Made by a program: the position numbers and the translations under genes. Below are positions 5,326-7,124 of a stretch of DNA of 7,124 nucleotides, in pieces. The notes under the pieces are model-generated. The model did no database searches and was not told the origin of the DNA. It worked only from the letters and a program-made list of their open reading frames with translations. The stretch's first letter is position 1. Every line of letters begins with the position of its first letter. Source of the stretch: UMGS1532 sp045594795 (GTDB lineage Bacteria > Bacillota > Clostridia > Oscillospirales > Acutalibacteraceae); assembly GCA_045594795.1 (NCBI GenBank), contig JAZNZF010000005.1, positions 1 through 7,124 of the forward strand. The letters are read 5' to 3'.

Positions 5326-5408
5326 GCCGCATATTATGGGCTTATGAATAAGTGAAGGTTTCTTCCGCCCAATAGTAGCGAGACTAATATTAAGGCAGGT
5401 GCCAGAAA
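5326..5408 (+). promoter_or_regulatory. Structured 5' leader of rplU, candidate L21 autoregulatory leader
   Basis: Between the predicted start and the rplU ATG an outer stem GGG/CCC (5338-5340 with 5368-5370) can enclose two small hairpins. They are CTTA-TGAA-TAAG (5341-5352) and GAAG-GTTT-CTTC (5354-5365). Bacillota rplU genes are known to carry an L21 leader in which ribosomal protein L21 is thought to repress its own operon. Position and size fit; membership in that RNA family needs a covariance search. The ribosome binding site AGGCAGGTG (5393-5401) lies 7 nt before the start. Confidence 0.55.
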
Positions 5409-5717
5409 ATGTACGCAATTATCGAAACCGGCGGCAAGCAGTACCGTGTAGAAAACGGCAGCGAAATCTTCGTTGAAAAGCTTAATGTCGAGGAAAATGC
5501 TAACGTTACCTTCGATAAGGTTGTTGCTATTTGCGACGATAACGGTTTTAAGGCCGGTACTCCTTACGTTGAGGGTGCAAAGGTTAGCGGCGTCGTACTT
5601 AAAAACGGTAAAGCTAAGAAAGTTACCGTATTTACTTACAAACCCAAAAAGGGTAGCGCACGCAAGCTCGGTCACAGACAACCGTACACCAAGGTTCAGA
5701 TTACTGAAATCGGCTAA
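5409..5717 (+). CDS. rplU: 50S ribosomal protein L21 (bL21)
   Basis: A 102-residue protein with the complete L21 signature. It opens with MYAIIETGGKQYRVENGSE, has the hydrophobic FDKVVAICDDNGFKAGTPYVEGAKV middle in recognisable spacing, and ends with the basic KKGSARKLGHRQPYTKVQI segment that contacts 23S rRNA. L21 is a primary large-subunit protein; the RKxGHRQ loop is its most conserved region and is intact. Length is normal (about 100-105). It is the first gene of the operon, followed after 14 nt by prp, with rpmA next, the order usual in Bacillota. The preceding structured leader suggests feedback control by L21 itself. Confidence 0.98.
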   Translation: MYAIIETGGKQYRVENGSEIFVEKLNVEENANVTFDKVVAICDDNGFKAGTPYVEGAKVSGVVLKNGKAKKVTVFTYKPKKGSARKLGHRQPYTKVQITEIG

Positions 5718-5731
5718 TTGGTGAATCTAAA

Positions 5732-6049
5732 ATGATTAAAATTAACTTTTCCCAAAGTAATAACTGCATAACCGAGTTTACGGTTAGCGGTCACGCAACA
5801 TTTGGGGTCACGGATATCGAGGGTAAAATAATTTGCTCGGCGGTTTCCTCAGCAGTATACCTTACCGCAAACACTCTTTTGGAGGTTTTGGGCGCAAAGG
5901 TAGATTGCACCGATAGTGGTGATACTTTCAAGCTAAAGCTACTATCAAAAATCAACGAAAGTCAAGTAACTCTCGCGGGCTTAAAGCTGCACGTTACCCA
6001 GCTTTCAAAACAATATCCTAAAAATATAACAGTTTCTTCGGAGGTGTAA
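5732..6049 (+). CDS. prp: Ribosomal-processing cysteine protease Prp
   Basis: A 105-residue cysteine protease (YsxB family) that removes the N-terminal extension of L27, a step shown to be essential in Staphylococcus aureus. The catalytic dyad is visible: His21 in VSGHATF and Cys35 in IICSAVSSA, the latter matching the family's IVCAxVS motif. Two details differ from the S. aureus enzyme as I recall it. The His-to-Cys spacing is 14 rather than 12, and the Asp usually found three residues before the Cys is Lys32. The C-terminal half is ordinary for the family. The position between rplU and rpmA is diagnostic, because its substrate is encoded 4 nt downstream. GGTGA at 5719-5723 is a weak ribosome binding site, so translation may depend on coupling with rplU. 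Confidence 0.95.
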   Translation: MIKINFSQSNNCITEFTVSGHATFGVTDIEGKIICSAVSSAVYLTANTLLEVLGAKVDCTDSGDTFKLKLLSKINESQVTLAGLKLHVTQLSKQYPKNITVSSEV

Positions 6050-6053
6050 CAAT

Positions 6054-6338
6054 ATGCTTAGAATAGACATACAGCGTTTTGCCCATAAAAAAGGTATGGG
6101 TTCAACCAAAAACGGTCGCGATAGCGAGTCAAAGCGTTTAGGTCTTAAGCGTGCCGACGGTCAGTTCGTTTTAGCTGGCAACATTCTCGTTCGTCAGCGC
6201 GGCACCCACATCCATCCCGGCAACAATGTTGGGCTCGGTAAGGACGATACTCTTTTTGCTTTAATCGACGGAAAGGTTAAGTTCGAGCGTGTTGGTAAAG
6301 ATCGCAAAAAGGTTAGTGTTTACGCAGTAGAGCAGTAA
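6054..6338 (+). CDS. rpmA: 50S ribosomal protein L27 (bL27) with Prp-cleavable N-terminal extension
   Basis: A 94-residue precursor of L27, whose mature N-terminus reaches the peptidyl transferase centre. The first ten residues, MLRIDIQRFA, are the Bacillota-type extension; cleavage is expected after Ala10 to expose HKKGMGSTKNGRDSESKRLG. The body carries the family motifs RADGQFVLAGNILVRQRG and HIHPGNNVGLGKDDTLFA. The final basic KVKFERVGKDRKKVSVYAVE is typical. GGAGGTG at 6040-6046, inside the end of prp, lies 7 nt before the ATG, so the two genes are coupled. Position 8 is Arg where Phe or Leu is usual (LNLQFFA-like sites). The operon ends after this gene at a strong terminator. Confidence 0.98.
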   Translation: MLRIDIQRFAHKKGMGSTKNGRDSESKRLGLKRADGQFVLAGNILVRQRGTHIHPGNNVGLGKDDTLFALIDGKVKFERVGKDRKKVSVYAVEQ

Positions 6339-6374
6339 TCGCTACTCAGAATTACCACATTTATGGATTTTAGG

Positions 6375-6406
6375 CGCGGTTGCTACTTGCAACCGCGTTT
6401 TTATTT
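6375..6406 (+). terminator. Rho-independent terminator after rpmA
   Basis: CGCGGTTGC (6375-6383) pairs perfectly with GCAACCGCG (6389-6397) around a 5-nt TACTT loop and is followed by TTTTTATTT. It lies 36 nt after the rpmA stop and separates the ribosomal protein operon from obg. Confidence 0.95.
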
Positions 6407-6500
6407 AAATTGCCAAACAAATACAAACTTTCATTAGGTTTTGAAATACGATTTTTTGCCCTTTACGGCTAATTTCAGTTTATATTTGTTTGGCGGTTTA
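6406..6500. repeat. Long imperfect inverted repeat upstream of obg
   Basis: The arms 6412-6429 and 6477-6494 are 18 nt long and complementary except for one mismatch (C6424 against A6482). Pairing extends outward through 6406-6411 with 6495-6500 (with two G-U pairs). After a symmetric 3x3 loop it continues inward as ATTAG (6433-6437) with CTAAT (6469-6473). The apical loop is about 31 nt. There is no T-run directly after it, so it is not a plain terminator. No open frame or transposase is present and no target duplication is clear. It may be a regulatory RNA structure, a protein-binding palindrome or a small repeat element. Confidence 0.75.
6457..6486 (+). promoter_or_regulatory. Weak candidate promoter for obg
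   Basis: TTGCCC at 6457-6462 and TATATT at 6481-6486 are 18 nt apart and lie within the loop and right arm of the inverted repeat. The match is moderate. A promoter for obg is expected because a strong terminator precedes it, but this assignment is tentative. Confidence 0.35.
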
Positions 6501-6534
6501 GGTCTAAATATTTTTACTTTGATTGGAGTTTATT

Positions 6535-7124
6535 ATGTTTGTAGATATAGCAAAGGTGCATATTAAAGCCGGTAACGGCGGTGACGGTAAGGTTTCCTTC
6601 CACCGCGAAAAATACGTTGCGGCAGGCGGTCCCGACGGTGGCGACGGCGGTAAAGGCGGCAACGTTGTAATGGTTGCCGACGATAACCTTTCTACCCTTG
6701 CCGATTTCCGTTACAAACGCAAATATATTGCCGAAAACGGACAGTCGGGCGGACCGAACCGTTGCACAGGCAAATCTGCACCCGACCTTGTTATAAAAGT
6801 TCCGCGCGGCACCTTGGTGTTGGAAGCCGAAACAGGCAGAATAGTTGCCGATATATCCGACGATGAGCCTACAGTTATCGCAAAAGGCGGTAACGGTGGC
6901 TGGGGCAACTGGCATTTTGCCACCTCTACCCGTCAGGTGCCGAGGTTTGCAAAGCCAGGAATGTCGGGCGAGGAGCTTGATGTTAGATTAGAGCTAAAAC
7001 TACTTGCCGACGTAGGTCTTGTAGGATTCCCCAACGTTGGTAAATCCACCTTGGTTTCGGTTGTGTCGGAAGCCAAGCCAAAAATAGCAAACTACCATTT
7101 CACCACACTTACCCCCGTGCTTGG
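6535..7124 (+). CDS. obg: GTPase Obg/CgtA, N-terminal part (truncated by window end)
   Basis: The first 196 residues of the ribosome-associated GTPase Obg, which takes part in late 50S assembly and stress control. Residues 1-158 form the glycine-rich Obg fold: MFVDIAKVHIKAGNGGDG at the start, GGPDGGDGGKGGNV at 31-44, and GGNGGWGNWHFAT at 118-130 followed by PRFAKPG. The GTPase domain follows, with G1 GFPNVGKST at 164-172 and the G2 threonine in YHFTTL (Thr190/Thr191). The frame is open to the window edge, so the remaining G motifs and the C-terminal domain lie outside. GGAG at 6525-6528 is 6 nt before the ATG. Its place after rpmA is the usual Bacillota order, but here a terminator and a 95-nt inverted repeat come between. 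Confidence 0.98.
   Translation, partial: MFVDIAKVHIKAGNGGDGKVSFHREKYVAAGGPDGGDGGKGGNVVMVADDNLSTLADFRYKRKYIAENGQSGGPNRCTGKSAPDLVIKVPRGTLVLEAETGRIVADISDDEPTVIAKGGNGGWGNWHFATSTRQVPRFAKPGMSGEELDVRLELKLLADVGLVGFPNVGKSTLVSVVSEAKPKIANYHFTTLTPVL

Noticed and set aside
6514..6923. Open frames on the - strand opposite obg
   Set aside because: Obg is unmistakable on the + strand; the antisense frames arise from its glycine- and alanine-rich codons.
1..7124. CRISPR arrays, tRNA/rRNA genes, insertion sequences
   Set aside because: I saw no regularly spaced direct repeats, tRNA-like cloverleaf, rRNA-like sequence or transposase motifs anywhere in the window.

Overview
The window looks like chromosomal DNA of a low-to-moderate GC Bacillota, most likely a gut-type Clostridia (Oscillospiraceae/Ruminococcaceae-like). 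Three things support this: the rplU-prp-rpmA-obg cluster with an L27 that carries a Prp-cleavable N-terminal extension, strong AGGAGG-type ribosome binding sites, and a prophage lysis module of the type common in clostridial phages. The taxon is inferred from gene families, not from a search.

Positions 1-~1600 are the right-hand (late) end of a prophage, all on the + strand: the C-terminus of a LamG-like tail/receptor-binding structural protein, a small tail-associated protein, a one-helix coiled-coil membrane protein, a two-helix holin, and a GH73-type endolysin with a C-terminal SH3-like domain. The genes are packed with overlaps or gaps of 0-14 nt. A bidirectional hairpin terminator (1566-1606) separates the phage from the host genes that converge on it.

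Positions 1605-3868 (- strand) hold a polar amino acid ABC importer in the order lipoprotein binding protein, permease, ATPase. A consensus promoter (TTGACA, 17 nt, TATAAT) drives it. Two hairpins between the binding-protein gene and the permease gene probably lower expression of the downstream pair relative to the binding protein.

Positions 4092-5282 (+ strand) hold a DUF2130 protein: an N-terminal CPKC knuckle, a long coiled coil, and a C-terminal domain with a D...ExK arrangement reminiscent of PD-(D/E)XK nucleases. It has its own promoter, divergent from the transporter.

Positions 5291-7124 (+ strand) hold the ribosomal protein cluster. A strong promoter and a structured leader (candidate L21 autoregulatory leader) precede rplU (L21), prp (the cysteine protease that trims L27) and rpmA (L27). 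A strong terminator follows, then a 95-nt imperfect inverted repeat, then obg (GTPase, cut by the window end). Prp processes the product of the gene directly downstream of it, so the operon couples the ribosomal protein to its maturation enzyme.

I found no clearly new multi-gene system. The observations most worth following up are the nuclease-like signature in the DUF2130 protein, the atypical Prp and L27 cleavage-site residues, and the non-coding structures at 3025-3088, 5338-5370 and 6406-6500.
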